Part shown: positions 1 to 11,968 of the stretch, piece by piece | Numbering within the stretch: the first letter of the stretch is position 1 | Layout: each line of letters begins with the position of its first letter | NCBI GenBank assembly: GCA_001949185.1 | Contig: BDGG01000002.1 | Location: 1,651,807 to 1,715,806 of the forward strand | DNA length: 64,000 nucleotides | DNA from: Ramazzottius varieornatus | Lineage: Eukaryota > Tardigrada > Eutardigrada > Parachela > Ramazzottiidae | Direction: 5' to 3' | Position numbers and translations under genes: made by a program | Notes under the pieces: model-generated | Databases searched by the model: none | Seen by the model: the letters and a program-made list of their open reading frames with translations, nothing else | What the model was told of the DNA's origin: nothing

Positions 1-552
1 GCGAACCCGCGATAGAGCTGCAGCACGGCATATCCGATGATTTTTTAATTTTCGGTCTTCATCCGCTCCTGCGAGCAGTGTGGTCAGTGTGGTCGCCATA
101 CAGTTACCTCGGACTGTGGGTATCAACATGAAGTCATGAACGCCAAACGCATCTCTAGTCTTTCCATAATGCGGAGCCAGCCTTCGGTGATTACAAGGCT
201 CTTAAACTCTGACCTTGGATCTTTCGCAGTAGGCGCGTTAGGTGCCGTCTTCTGACTGCCGGATCTGAGCGGGAAGGACTGATTATAGCCCCCTCCCGGA
301 TTTTTAGCCTCAGGGACAGTACAAGCCTTAGGGACATTCACTTTGATTATACGTCCCTTTCGCCTGATCCCATGGCGCGGGTAGGTAGTCTACGGATTTT
401 TCTCATGACCCCTACAAATACCCGTCACTTCGTTGTACAGATCGTCAGTTTGCGCTTATTCAGCCCGTGCCTGCATCCGAATTCACTTTCCCACCATTCC
501 TCTCTCCGAATCCCTTTTGTTTGGTAGTCTGCCCGTGATAAATTTCGAAAGA
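1..552. other. Intergenic, no gene seen
   Basis: Only short open frames without domain, signal peptide or splice-site support. Nothing recognisable. Confidence 0.5.
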
Positions 553-1557
553 ATGTCTCACGAAGTCACACAACGGTCCCTTCTAGTTCTCTGCTGTTGT
601 GTCTGTTGTCTTTTGGGCTGGGTGGTCATCGCTGCCGCGAAAAAGAGCATTATACCCACCGGCATGGCACCACCGGCTACCTCAGCACCTTCCGACACCG
701 CAGCCGCGGAATGCTACATCGAAGTTCGCCAGGTAATGAACTTCTTTTTGCTACGACCAGACTGCTGTAGAATCGATAACTCCGCAATACAGTCCGGTCG
801 CTTGAGAAGTGGACATCAACATTTACCGTATAGCTTGCCAAAAAACAGACAGAGGTGACGTCAAGAGTCCACTAGCAATCAAAATGAGGGGAAATCAACT
901 ACTGCTTTCCTGCCATGTGAGAGGCACCAGATTTTGAAAGCAGTTTCGTACAGTCAAGCTGTCAACCTCTGACCATCCCTTCATAGCTGCCACCACGAAG
1001 CCATTTCCGTGGCGAGTCCAGTTTTCTGGATACAGGGATTTGCCGGTTGCCCGGCTGAAGGTTCCAACAGTAGTGCCTTTCCTTGTTCGCTGGTAATCCG
1101 AAAGATATTGAATTTACTCCTTCGGATCTCTGTCTGTCGAACGATTCCTCAACCTGAAAACGTCTTCCTGAATCTCCTCTGCTTGTCTGATAAAGACGCG
1201 GTGCGATAAGAAAGAGAACGTTCGGTACTTCGAACAGAGAACAAAAAGTGAATGCAACGGATTGCTTGTGTTACGAGAACGAACGAACAAACAATCAAAG
1301 GTACATATGGCGAGCACCCTTGTGTTTGCCCTACTTTAGCAATTTTGAACTCGAAAAACGGTGTGCACTTCTCGAGCGACCGGACTGTACATTAACCATA
1401 TTGTAGACAAAGTTTATGCCTGGCCGTTGTCTACCCGTGGGGCGTCTGTCTACGATGGATCTTTGCCAGTCTTTGGACCAGGAGTTCATCTCCATCGAAA
1501 AAGAATGCGCCGATGTCCGAGCCGCCAAAAGAGAACGCACCGTTACGTAAGGCTGCG
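553..1557 (+). CDS. Possible small secreted six-cysteine peptide (3 exons)
   Basis: Not a recognised family. Proposed exons are 553-732, 1036-1092 and 1406-1557. All junctions are phase 0: donor CAG|gtaatg at 733, acceptor tacag at 1035, donor CTG|gtaatc at 1093, acceptor attgtag at 1405, stop TAA at 1555. The 129-residue product starts with a strong signal peptide (hydrophobic LLVLCCCVCCLLGWVVIAAA), then a Pro/Ala/Ser/Thr-rich linker, then a tail with exactly six cysteines (ECYIEV, AGCPAE, FPCSL, GRCLPV, DLCQSL, KECADV). A secretory leader followed by an even number of cysteines suggests a disulfide-bonded extracellular peptide; that role is inferred. The first exon is the best supported part. 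The other two are short and could be chance open frames. Confidence 0.4.
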
Positions 1558-2457
1558 GCCCTGCTGTTTCTTGAACACAACTTTTAAGGTTTATCATGCA
1601 TCTATATCATTACTTTACTTATTAACCAGTCAACCTTCTGTGTTAGGAACGGTCGCATAAGAAGCTGTATAGAATTAAAACTCGAGAATCAAAAACTTCG
1701 GATACGTCAGACTTCCGGGTTGACGAAAAAAACTGAAACGAATAATTACGGATTCGCGCATCTACGATGCGGGCCTCGGCAGTGCCGCCCTCTGATTTTA
1801 GAACACGAGCGCTATTTGCTGCGCACTGCGTACGCACTGGTTTTCTGCGTGAGGATAAATCCGTTCAAACACAGTTTTCAAATGCAGCACGAGTTCGGAT
1901 ATCCTACCCCCATACTAACACAACCCCGAGAGAAGATTGTGACGAGTTAGTGGACCGTTACAGATGCAACTTTCCATGCTAAACCACCGAACCATACGCA
2001 CAGCCCTCAATGATCACGCCAGTTTGTTTTCATGGGATAATGGTCAACCTGCTTACTGCTTTACCTGTTCACGTTTTCCTACTGATATTTTTGTTAGGCT
2101 AATTCAAAGTCACTTATAACTTTGGAAAATGTATAGCATATTATCCAAGGCCAATCAAAGCTCAGAACCAACAGCTCAAGTTCCATGTGCCCATAGCCTT
2201 GATTATTAGAACATTCGAACATTCTCACATTTGCTTATCTGTGATCTGCATCACTTGAAAACTTATCTGTTTGTACTGTATAAGGATGTGTAAACGAACC
2301 AGGAAGTAGAATCATGTCTGTCGCCTGTGGGTCTGACCCTTTTACAACCAAACCAAACAAAAAGTCTACCCAAAATAAAAGGAAGCTTCGGTGAAGTTGC
2401 TTACGCGTTTTTGATACGTTTTTTCCAACTTCCAATTTCTTAGTTTATTTCTCTATA
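1558..2457. other. Intergenic
   Basis: No supported gene. Open frames here are short, on both strands, and lack splice context. Confidence 0.45.
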
Positions 2458-2606
2458 TACTGTAAATATTCGCTGCGTCCGCGCAGTACGTCATCGCAGA
2501 AGTGAAGTACAGCCCCAGTCCAGTTTCACGGATTGCGCAACCCCCTACAGGGGTGCATCGTTACGTACGAGTACGTACTGCGCGGACGCAGCGAATATAT
2601 ACAGTA
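2458..2606. mobile_element. MITE, TACTGTA-terminated palindrome
   Basis: Arms of about 33 bp at 2458-2490 and 2574-2606 are near-perfect reverse complements (core GCTGCGTCCGCGCAGTACG). The element is about 149 bp, begins TACTGTA, ends TACAGTA and is flanked by TA, as expected for a non-autonomous Tc1/mariner-type element. Another element with TACTGTA ends lies at 32332-32450. Confidence 0.75.
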
Positions 2607-3447
2607 TGTGAACTTTCTTCTGCCATAGGTTTGACAACGATACCGATTAGCTGGCAAAAGTCAAACAGGTTCAATCGTTAAATTCGTCCTTACAGGAAAC
2701 AAACCTTCGGAAACAGTTCCAGTAAACAACATTCGCTCCAGAACAGTTTATGCTGCCCATGTCTACAGCCAGCTGCTTCATCGGTAGTGTATCGGGATGT
2801 CCGACCGCCGTCGGCGGACTGGTCATCGATCAACATTCAAATCCTACGGTACTAATTTAGCCTAAAAACTAGCGGCTGTGGGAGTCAGAAATTTAGGGTC
2901 ACCAGGTCTTCGGCTCCATAGTCACTCTAAAGACTCTGTCTCTTTCATCTGTAACCTCCCCCCCCCCCGCCACCCCCACCAGACACCACCTGTCACAATG
3001 CATCATTTGATCACAGAAAGCACCACGTGACCACAGGTAAGGAGGTGATGCCGTCATTGTACACTTGTAATGGTAGGAACAGGGTTATGCTGTCGGTTGA
3101 TGGAGGGAGTGGTTATTCTAGCAAACACAGGTAACTTCAATCGGTCTTGTACATGGTAGTACAGTATCAAAGCATCGTGACGTATTTCACCTAGACGTAA
3201 AAGAAGAAGTTTATTAGCCGCGACAACCTACCCAACGGGTTCCTCGATGTACAGAGGAGCAAACGACTATTGTATCAAGCAGAAGAACGAATCAGTTGAG
3301 CACTACGCAGAAAACTATCGCTGAAAAACACAGTAAAATGGGAAGAGAATTTTCCGCTGGGAAAAGTAGGTAGTCGGATTAGTCTAGAATCACACAATCC
3401 ACTGAAACGTTTTGGTAAACAGTAAGGGTAATAGTGGGAGCAGTCCT
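2607..3447. other. Intergenic with a C-rich tract
   Basis: No gene seen. A poly-C tract lies near 2957-2982. Confidence 0.45.
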
Positions 3448-3634
3448 CATAGATCGGCCCTCAATAAATTGTTCAAACCAGCCCCTGGCCGCAGGAGGTG
3501 ACCGCTCAAGTGGCCCCCTGTAGTTTTCTGTTGCTCAGCATGATGCAGTATTGTGATTTTCATCACGAACGCTTTTGATGCCACCCCCTACGGCCAGGGG
3601 CTGGTCTGAACAATTTATACAGGGTCGATCTATG
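3448..3634. mobile_element. MITE with about 50 bp inverted arms
   Basis: The left arm (from CATAGATCGGCCC, 3448 on) and the right arm (3581-3634, ending GGTCGATCTATGG) are imperfect reverse complements containing CCAGCCCCTGGCCG and its complement. Open frames across it are palindrome artefacts. Confidence 0.7.
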
Positions 3635-3881
3635 GCAGTTTTCATCCGAACTTCCAGGGAGCGATGCTATTGGTCGACCAGTTCTCCGCTTTCAGGAAGA
3701 TGTCCACATCGCTGGCGAAGATTCCAATGCGTTCGACGGTTGAAGACTTGGTATCATCAGGATGGACCGAAGGGAACGATGCGGATGAAACGAGGCTTTA
3801 CCCTGATGCGTTGTACGTATGTGGAAAGTTATTCAGCCCTGACGTGCCAACGTGCCTCGGAACACCACTTATGGCGAAGTC

Positions 3882-4819
3882 CTAATTCGGAGGATCCTGA
3901 GCTTGCAGTGGATTCTCATTAGAGCCTTGCAACATGCAGCACGTTCTGCGCTGCACTGCATTTTACTGCAATGCAGTGCAGTTGCAGTCGCCGAACTGGT
4001 GAGAAAATGCAGATGCAGTGCAGTTGAAGTTTTCAAAAAACGAGCACCGTTCGTCGCAGTATACTTGTATTGCCCCAAAATCGGCTTTTTCTGCATTTTC
4101 TGGCCGGATTCCGCCGTTTTTCGGTTAAATCTCCGTAAAACAACGACGTTTACGATGTGTTCGACATGTATTTCAGTTGGCAGGCAGGAATTCTGAATTT
4201 TCAAATGCAGTGCAGTGCAGTTTGGCAAACAGCAGAAAATTGCAGATGCGGTGCAGTTGCAGTTTCTGAGAACTGGATGCAGTGCAGAAGCAGCGCTAGT
4301 TTCAGCTACTGCTGCAGGGCTCTAATTCTCATCAACCTGTTGGGTGCCTTTTATCCCGACAGGTCTTACTTTTCGCGGGACTTCGCTGTTCTTCGGTGCA
4401 CGTGGCTGAGGTTTACGTGCTGGTGGTGGCAGGGTGCGCTGTTGGAAACACAGGGGGAGGAGTGTTGGTATCATGTTGAGTACTGATGACACTTGGCTTA
4501 GTGGATAGGGTTTCGTTCGGAGGGATGGGCGGCGTTTGGGTGCAGGGGGTGTTTTGAAAAACATTAACAATTTTTTCAGAATGGCTTCTCAACTGTCCCC
4601 TAAGCTCTGGATTTTCCCTTCAAGCTTCTGATTTTCCACATGAAAAGGTATCACTTGGTGTCTTATACCTTGTTCCAAACAGGCCTGAAAGTTGTCCAGC
4701 ACTCCGTCGAGGATTCGATTACTGAAGAACCCGATAATGAGCGTTGCCTTTATTGGCATCTCCATCCCGGGAAGGTAGGAAACTGAGCTTCCGCAGCTTC
4801 TCGTACTTTGATGACACAA
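3882..4819 (-). pseudogene. Decayed ORF interrupted by a hAT MITE
   Basis: Family not recognised. On the minus strand one frame runs from about 4819 down to 4325 with a single in-frame TGA at 4589-4591. It contains a helical stretch (GVLDNFQACLEQGI, ENQKLEGKIQSLGD) and then a Pro/Lys/Arg-rich tail. The frame is cut at 4324 by the MITE at 3920-4324. If the MITE and one copy of its 8-bp target duplication are removed, the frame continues for a few codons to a TAG at 3882-3884, so the target looks like the C-terminal coding end of an old gene. The part above 4819 shifts frame and could not be followed. It could be a transposon protein rather than a host gene. Confidence 0.45.
3920..4324. mobile_element. 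Non-autonomous hAT element with perfect 8-bp TSD
   Basis: A 405 bp element bounded by TAGAGCC and GGCTCTA. It is flanked on both sides by ATTCTCAT (3912-3919 and 4325-4332), an exact 8-bp target-site duplication, the hAT signature. The interior carries many GCAGTGCAG-type motifs in both orientations, like the subterminal repeats of hAT elements. Similar GCAG-rich DNA lies at the 3' end of the transposase remnant (7769-7900). Confidence 0.8.
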
Positions 4820-5201
4820 TCAGGTTCCAGCTGCCGAGCATTCTATTTGAATTTTCTCCTCCTGCTGCGGTGTGATATTCATAATTTCTAACGATACGAG
4901 TTGCGTTATTATGATGGCCAACGATAGCGTTATGGATATCACGGTCCGAAGTCATGATATTCTACATGAAACATTCCAGTCTTGTTTCTCCACTGCCAAC
5001 AATGACATGGAATCATCATGGCCAGTTGTACGGAGAATCAATGGCCGATTACAAGTGTAGTACCTTATTTCAACTAGGTCAGAAATTACGCCGTCAGTAC
5101 ACGTCCACACTCCTGCTCCTATGACTTCACGCAGATATCAATGGTACACACCTGACCGCAGCAAGAACTCTACAACAAAAATTCTTCCCAAAATACACTA
5201 C

Positions 5202-5353
5202 TGTACACGCGCTTGGCCTAACTGTTGGCTTGACAAAAGAGTTGGCAGCCGGCCGAAAGCGGTAATGGCCACCTTAATTTGATGTACGTTTCCGCTTTCG
5301 ACTGGCTGCCAGCTGGTATTTCCATGGCATCAGTTAGGCCAGGCGCGTGCACA
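5202..5353. mobile_element. MITE, TACACG family copy 1
   Basis: About 150 bp. The left arm begins TGTACACGCGCTTGGCCTAA and the right arm ends with its near reverse complement (TTAGGCCAGGCGCGTGCACA). Internal arms (GGCAGCCGGCCGAAAGCGG and its complement) extend the palindrome. The same family occurs at 15207-15359. Confidence 0.75.
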
Positions 5354-5820
5354 CCCTTGCATAGGGGAAGCTCTTTCCTTGTACAGGGGCAAAGGGTGAC
5401 CACTGGTCAATCGTTACTTGTGGGTGCGCAGAGGTGCGCGTTGGTTGCCCCTCATTAAAACCAGCAACTTGTTGTTGTTAGATGCGTTCTTGGGCTCATA
5501 GGAGCAAATCAACCAGTTTCAAATGATTTGCTAAACAGACCGAATTTTCTGAATTCGATGTGCAAATCTCCGGCGTCGCCACTGTGCCAATAACAGCTCT
5601 TTGGGGCAGGACAACAGAACTGCTGACTGGTGGCCTTGCATTTCATGCAGGCCACGTCTGAAACAACTTCGTGAGCCAACCGTAACCGAACGGAAATATA
5701 AGGATAAGCTTCTCAGTTGTTCATATTAGAAACCGCGACGTTTTACTTCTTCGTTTGTTATTCACGGTTTATTCTTCCGCCTTTCAATTTATCGCCGTAG
5801 CTGGTGAAATTGGAGCCACG
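5354..5820. other. Intergenic or 5' flank of the hAT remnant
   Basis: No gene seen. The left terminus of the hAT element was not found here. Confidence 0.4.
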
Positions 5821-7646
5821 ATGGAGGGTAACTTAAGCGGAATGTCCGGAGAGAGCGAAGACGAGGAGGTGTCCGTAAATGTCGGACAGAGATATCGGGC
5901 AGCTGGTGGAAAACTCGGTACCAAACGAAGAGCGGTACTACCTGCTGACATTCAACAGAAAGCCAGGTAGGCAAACACCTTTGGACACCCAGAAGCTCCG
6001 ATTAACATAGTGCTGCCATGAGAAACTCGAATATTGTTGCAGAAAGATGTCTGTGGAAGAAGTGAGCAAGTTGGTGAAAGATGATATATTCGTCCTGCGA
6101 GCGGAGATTTTGGGAAGTCGGAAACCATCAGCCTTTTGGTCGACCATGAGGCGTGTTGTCGATAAATTCGGGTGACAGGCTTGACTTTGTTTGCTGCAAT
6201 TAGTGCAGGGTAGTGTGGAAGCATGACCGAAGCACCAACACCGATCCGTTGAACCGCCATGTCCAAAAGTGCGGCGTGAAAGATAGTCAGCCAAGAATAA
6301 CGGGCTTCCTCGAAATGTACAAGCTTCCTTTGATGGCTAAACATAAAGTCTCCAAGGTGTGTGCTCGATTTTGTGCTGTAGACGGAAGAAGCGTTAAAGA
6401 AGTGAGTGGCAAATGATCAGGCCGTGATTGACACCGTGATCGATGTTACAATGAAGTACTGCCATGCTGGGAGACCTTCGGCGAAAGATATGCTTCCTGA
6501 TCCGACGACAATCAGCAACTGCGTTGGGAGCGAAGCCAGAAAAATCCATGTCTCTGCTGGAAGAAACTAGACCTATACTGCGGATGAACGGTGGTGGTAT
6601 AACTCTTAACTTTCGGGAGGAAGAATACACCGATCTTACTTAGGTAAACAGATCTCTGCAGTTTAAATAGTGTAATGCGCTGTTTTACTGGCGTCTATAA
6701 AATTAAGTGTTTTGGTTGTAGGGTGTACAGTGCACTGCTTGTACGGGAATTCGAAGCTCCGAGAAAGGTTGCTGGGACAGTGTCGACAAGAAAAACGGGC
6801 CCGGCAGTACAGAACTTTATTTTCAGGAAGCTGCGAGAAATTGGGCTGGAGGACGAAGCTTTGCACATTCGTCACGGATCAAGGTGGCAACATTAAGGTT
6901 GCTTTCCGCGACTCTGACTTTGAACGTATAAACTGCGCAGGCCATCTTCTCAACACGTGCTTGCAAGCCTGCTTCAAGACCAAAGCGAAATCTCAGTTTC
7001 CGATGCCCGCGGAAGCTGTGCCATCTCTAACGTTAAGGAACCAACTCAAGTCTTTGGTGACGCATTCCAAGCAAGGAGGTATCAGTCGTCAGCTTAAAAA
7101 AACGCTGAAGCAGCAGTGCGACACTCGGTGAGCTTGTAACTTATTGGAGATCCGGTCCTATTATCCAGCTATATGGAGTAATATTGTGTTTTCTTTATTA
7201 GCTGGAATACCCACGTCGAGATGCTGGCTTCAGTCCTTGCTGCCTGCAACGAGCTGGAATTGATTTTGGCAAACCGAAACGAATTACAGCTACTTCCAAC
7301 CAGCAGACAAAGAATTCAGGAGATTCATGACTTGTTCGAGCCCGTAAGAGATATTACGGTGAGAGAGCTAGAGCTTCCACCTTCCAGCTGTCAACGTCTT
7401 AGCCAAACAGCCACCAAAATTCAACCTGAAAGCCATGGCGAAGTACTCTACTCTACCGACAAGCCCATAGAAAATGAAGTGGAGAAGTATGTCAGGCTAC
7501 CTAGTCCTCCGGAGGATCAAGATGCTTTGAGTTTCTGGATCGAAAAGCAGAAGGATTTTCCCCAAATGAGTAGCTATGCACTACGTTGTCTTTCTGTACC
7601 TGGTACCAGTACTCCTTCCGAGCCTCTTTTCAGTAGATTTCAGTAG
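5821..7646 (+). pseudogene. Degraded hAT transposase with BED-type finger end
   Basis: Fragments in order: an acidic N-terminal exon (5821-5966, donor CCAG|gtagg); a segment after the acceptor at 6209 with a BED-finger-like end (TNTDPLNRHVQKC); a transposase core around 6870-6960 (VTDQGGN followed by INCAGHLLNTCL, matching the hAT D-G-N and C-H-N blocks); DTRWNT near 7123-7210; and a C-terminal dimerisation block (DALSFWIEKQKDFPQMSSYA, then TSTPSEPLFSRF). The reading frame breaks repeatedly: at the TGA near 6414 the homologous frame resumes shifted, and again near 6565. The element is therefore dead. The right terminus is near 7900; no matching left terminus was seen. Confidence 0.8.
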
Positions 7647-7768
7647 AACCGCAGTTGACGAAAAGCGAACGTCGTTAGACCCCGGACCCTAAGTGATCTA
7701 ATGGTTATTCAGTCTAATTACAAGTTCCCCGATTCTGAGTACTTTAATTTCAGGAAAAAAATTTTATA

Positions 7769-7900
7769 TGCAGCGCAGTAGCAGCCGTTTACAGTCAGTT
7801 ACAGCGCAGCAGCCTAGTCCCACCGGGCAAAGTTTACGCAGCGCAGCACAGCATGCAGCGGATACTTAACCCACACAGCACAGATGCATTAACAACCCTA
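7769..7900. repeat. Right terminus of the hAT element
   Basis: A GCAGCGCAG-rich subterminal stretch ends at ...TTAACAACCCTA (7900), the reverse complement of TAGGGTTGTTAA. The same terminal sequence bounds the MITE at 43769-44176. Confidence 0.6.
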
Positions 7901-7908
7901 ATCTCGAA

Positions 7909-9534
7909 CGAGTGGACTGTACGAGGAGCGAGGCCCTACTTCGGCCACAAGAATACTTTGTACAGTCAAGTCCTGCAGGTGGCAATGTTGGCGTTCTAGC
8001 TGGGTCGAAATCAGCCGATCACGTTTACCGCAATAAGGCGACCGAGGAGGAGTGGACAACGTTTTAGCCCTTCTGAGTTTCCGTAGAAATCAAGGTAGGA
8101 GCCAATGTGCACCTACCGCATCAGCACCTGTTTCTATTCTCGAAGTCACCTATGATTTAGCATGCGGTGTTGCGACAGAATTTTCCCAAGTGGCGCACGA
8201 CGACTACGCTTCACATCGCCATATTTCCCTGAAGCGTGGGAAGATTTCGCTAATTTTACCATCAAAACGTATCCGAAAGTTTATTCATGATTTCAGAGCC
8301 AGCGGTGGAAGGAGCAACTGTCTACTACAGACGCTTTCACCCGCACATTCACTTTCGGTTTGGTAGCTCAAATTTCGATGACGTCATGCGTCACCGGAAG
8401 ACGAGACGGCTGTGATCAAACCAGCGTCACTTCCTTCTGCGCCCTACTTTTTCTCTCGTTGGCTCCTCCCCAGTGAAAGCCATTATTCGTTTCAGTTCAC
8501 CCGATTCCCGTCGATAATCCGCGGAGAGAAGGCATAACAGCCAAAAGATGTTCCCGGCTGATATTTCTGTTCAGAGTGGTTAGATTAAAACCACCCAGGT
8601 ATTGAATTGTAGGCAGAAACTATCTCTTCGTGGCCAAAGTATGGCATCGCTCCCCGTACTGTGAACAGGCAGAGCAACGCAGTCCGTGACCCCTGAAATA
8701 GAATATAGCGTTCGCCATATTCAATTTGGTATTTCCCTGATTCTGGCTCTTACCCGGATAAAACAGTCAAAATAGTAAGACACTAGAAGTGGATTCGATA
8801 CACTACCGATTATTACTGGTCTCTAACATCCATCAGCGATGTCTTGAAAATCTGGCAGGTCTACAACTTGTGTAGTGTCTTACTCGGACGTTTCAGTTGT
8901 ACTGCGGGAACACGGCGAGAGACTGATTCGTGTATCCTCACAGGCGCCCTAAGTATGCGTTAAATAGCATTACCGGAATGTTTTATGTCTGCTAAGAGCC
9001 AATTCGAACCCCACTGCGGGTATCTTACCGTTGCACTTTATGGTTCTGACCACGATATTGAGCAAGAATTATTAAATTAAAAAACTGAGCCAGATAAGCG
9101 CTGTCTGAAATGTCTCCAGAAACAAAAGAATAGAGGATAAAAGAAAAGACGGTTCCGTACAAGCTCGACACCGAAAAAGAAGAATTTAATTGTCATTGTA
9201 CAAATACTTCTTAATGGTTTCCATTTTGGTTTATTTTCTCCCCTTAACACATGAAAACAGACAAGCGGCAGGCGTGGTTATTTCGTACAGGTAAAGTCAC
9301 TGATCCCATGACGTCATGACTAACGTTTCTACACTTGCATTTAACGGTGTAAGTAGAAACCGACTTTTTCGAAGTAGGCCAAATTTAAGCCTACGGGAAC
9401 AAGTAAGTACAAAAACATGTAGGTTGTAGTTTTGACAACACAAACTGCATGTTTCGATAGCTATCAAAACATGTAGCTACTATGGTTTGATAGCTAGTAA
9501 TAACTGTGACCGCCGGGGCCGCCCATAGTTCAAG
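7909..9534. other. Intergenic
   Basis: No supported gene. Contains a partial copy of the hairpin motif (AAGTGGCGCA near 8190), TGACGTCA at 8379 and 9309, and a near-perfect 26-nt palindrome at 9448-9473 (CATGTTT...AAACATG). Confidence 0.45.
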
Positions 9535-9596
9535 GTGTCCTTACCGAATAAAATCGTAGTATCTCCGGGGCAAACGCAGAAGCTGAGAAGGGTATT

Positions 9597-11090
9597 TTAC
9601 TCCACTGACTCCCTTATCTTTGTCCTTCTGTGGAGCATTATTGGCCAGCAACTCGGCGACAAGAGCGGCGTCTTTTCTCGTTTGAACGTCGCTTCGAAGG
9701 TCTTCAGCGTATTCGAAGAAGTTGAAAGGAAAAAACGTTGCCTTTCCGTCTGCTCGTGCTTCGCCTGGGACATAGCAGGATGTACAGGGGCAGTCTCTGG
9801 AATATACTGCCTGAAGCCTTGTATTTCACATTTCACTTTTGCGTCAGAAACACAACCGGAAACTTGTATTTTCACTGGGATGATTAGAGTTCTTGCCGGT
9901 TCACCTACACCCTCGACGCTAAGTTGAAGACACGGATCGATAAAGAGTTCCAGCAGTATGTTGTAGTCGATTGACACTTCTCCCACGTAGATCACTGCAA
10001 GACGAGCAAAGTTGAATCTGTGGGCCACTGGCAGTTGATCACAAACGAAACTGATGACAGTGATACTCGGGCCAACGGATTTGGAACTGGATCTTTTCAT
10101 ACTGTCCATGAAGAACGACATGGTTTTGTCGCAGCCAGACTAGTACATGCGCTTCAAGGTAGAGCCGTCGCTTATCCCAAGATGACCCGGCCGCTCGCCT
10201 TCTTCTAGAAGCTGCTGAAACCTTTCGCTCTAGAGTAGAATTTTCCAAGTTTGGACAATATCGAAAGTGAACAACCGTTCGAGAACACATTCAGTCTGCT
10301 GTTGCACACCATCAGGGCACTGCCGACCATTTTTCTTTGGGCCAGTGTGGATTCGGTGAGCGCGGCAAAATTCTTGTTCTGTAATGTCTATCACGTCCGC
10401 TCCAAACCTGCTTTCGAAACAGGTAGCATGACGACGGAGGGAGGTGATTTTCCGGCAGTAGTTGGTCAAAGGCCTCCAAGAAATGGCCAAACGATTTATC
10501 GCTGACCGGACATTTCTTCATTATTTTCTTCAATTCATTAAGATTTCAACGCCTTGTGTTTGGGTGATTCTGTCGCCGGGATATGCGAGTGAAGTTCCGT
10601 TATGGTTTTTCATCAAATTTTCCCAGAAAGGTATATCGTTCTGGAAGTCTTCCATATCTTCTTCCACCGTGTCGTCCGGAATATCGGCGCCTTCATCGGC
10701 ACTTAGAGCGCTAGAGTCTTGCAATTGTTCTTGCCGAAGACTGTCTATGAAACTCGACAGTCCAGCACCAGTACTCAGGCCTTCCACGTACTTCCGTAGG
10801 TTACCCCCATTAAAGTCTGTAATGTGTAATGAATTAAGAGCGACGGGTAAAGTGACGAAAGTTGGATTTTCGAAAGGTTCGTCTGATGCAAAATATACTT
10901 TTCCAACTTTCGAATCTTTGGATAGCACTACTAGTCCACTGACGTTAGACGGTACGTACTTCGTTTCAGGCTCTTCCCGTATCGGTATAGTTGGGAGCGT
11001 GATAACTGTCGATCTTCCTCCTGTGACATTGCAAACTCGATCCTCCATAGGTAGCCTCTCAGCACATTGCGAAAACGGCGGTAAGCATGT
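9597..11090 (-). pseudogene. Multiply frameshifted secreted-protein pseudogene
   Basis: Family not recognised. Read on the minus strand, a signal-peptide-like start (MLTVYMLTAVFAMC, ATG near 11090) runs into TGA. Shifting one base opens the 172-codon frame 11048-10530. The next base shift (near 10535) opens a stretch containing LKKIMKKCPVSDKSFGHFLEAFDQLLPENHLP, and a further shift gives SLRRHATCFESRFGADVIDI. A last frame (10121-9597) contains VISFVCDQLPVAHRFNFARL and DYNILLELFIDPCLQLSVEG. The pieces look coding (balanced, acidic, conserved-looking), but three or four frame changes in about 1.5 kb mean the gene is broken or the assembly has indels here. A block encoding SKVGK...NPTFV recurs, diverged, at 11226-11310 and 11460-11547. 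Confidence 0.4.
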
Positions 11091-11225
11091 ACACTGTCAA
11101 CATTGGCGTACTAATTAGTTTCGGACTGCCAGTTTTACCAGGTGCTTCTCCGGAAAGAAACGTTCAGGAGTCTTTTCAACGTACGTAGTTTCTCGCTCAA
11201 AACTTTTTCGTCATACTACCCACAA

Positions 11226-11547
11226 ACTGTCGAGAGTTGGAAAATAGACCGCTACTGAATACGGCGAAGCGCTAAATCCAACTTTCGTGTCTTTGATATG
11301 TCCATGTTGATTTTTTTGATCGCGCATCTTGTGTTCCAACTATCGAACATTTGAGAATTTGGACCGTTCGTTTGGTTCACCCTTAATCACTGAACGCTGA
11401 ACAGCCGTAGCTTCAAAGTTGCGAAAGTTAGACCCCACACTGCTCGGTCCAGCAAACTAACATGAAGATTTGAAAGACACGAAAGTTGGATTTATCGCTT
11501 CAGCTCTTAACTGCAAAATTCGTTTTCCCAACTTTCGAATCTTCTGT
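11226..11547. repeat. Inverted duplicates of a pseudogene segment
   Basis: 11226-11310 (plus) and 11460-11547 (minus) share a block running from CGAAAGTTGG to AAATCCAACTTTCGTGTCTTT. The block is also homologous to 10855-10920 within the adjacent pseudogene. A minus-strand frame (11825-11457) over one copy encodes a diverged version of the same peptide (INPTFVSF versus ENPTFVTL). Confidence 0.5.
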
Positions 11548-11968
11548 TCTCCCGTAGTCAACTTGAGCCGGGACAACACTCCAGATTCGGCAGTCGGCTT
11601 ATCATCAGTAACAGAGAATTCTGGCCATAATGCCGCTCGAGGTAAACATTGCACAAGCTGGCCAGACGAATGCACCCTAATTATTGCTGCTCTAGGCTCA
11701 GCTGCGCATTCTCCACGTATAGATCGGAGCTCAAATACACCAGCGTCAAGTGAGTAAGCCTTTGTCAACCGCCTCCGCCATTTCGATACTGAAAAATTGC
11801 CTGACCCATATAGGTAATATTGCACCTTTGCCGGGAACGTGTCTCAAGCTACCAAAGAGCAAGACAGTGAGTAGACTCGGATGCTAGTCGTCTGATAGTC
11901 AATAAACACAGTGGATTTATGTTGCAGTTCAGAAGAAGCTACAAAGCATCGTCTCCTCGTTCTACTAG

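Noticed and set aside
10312-10533. LINE ORF1-like reading of the ADVIDITEQEFCRAHRIH segment
   Set aside because: Only a loose resemblance to RNA-binding domains of LINE ORF1. No reverse transcriptase or endonuclease nearby, and the adjoining signal-peptide start argues against it.
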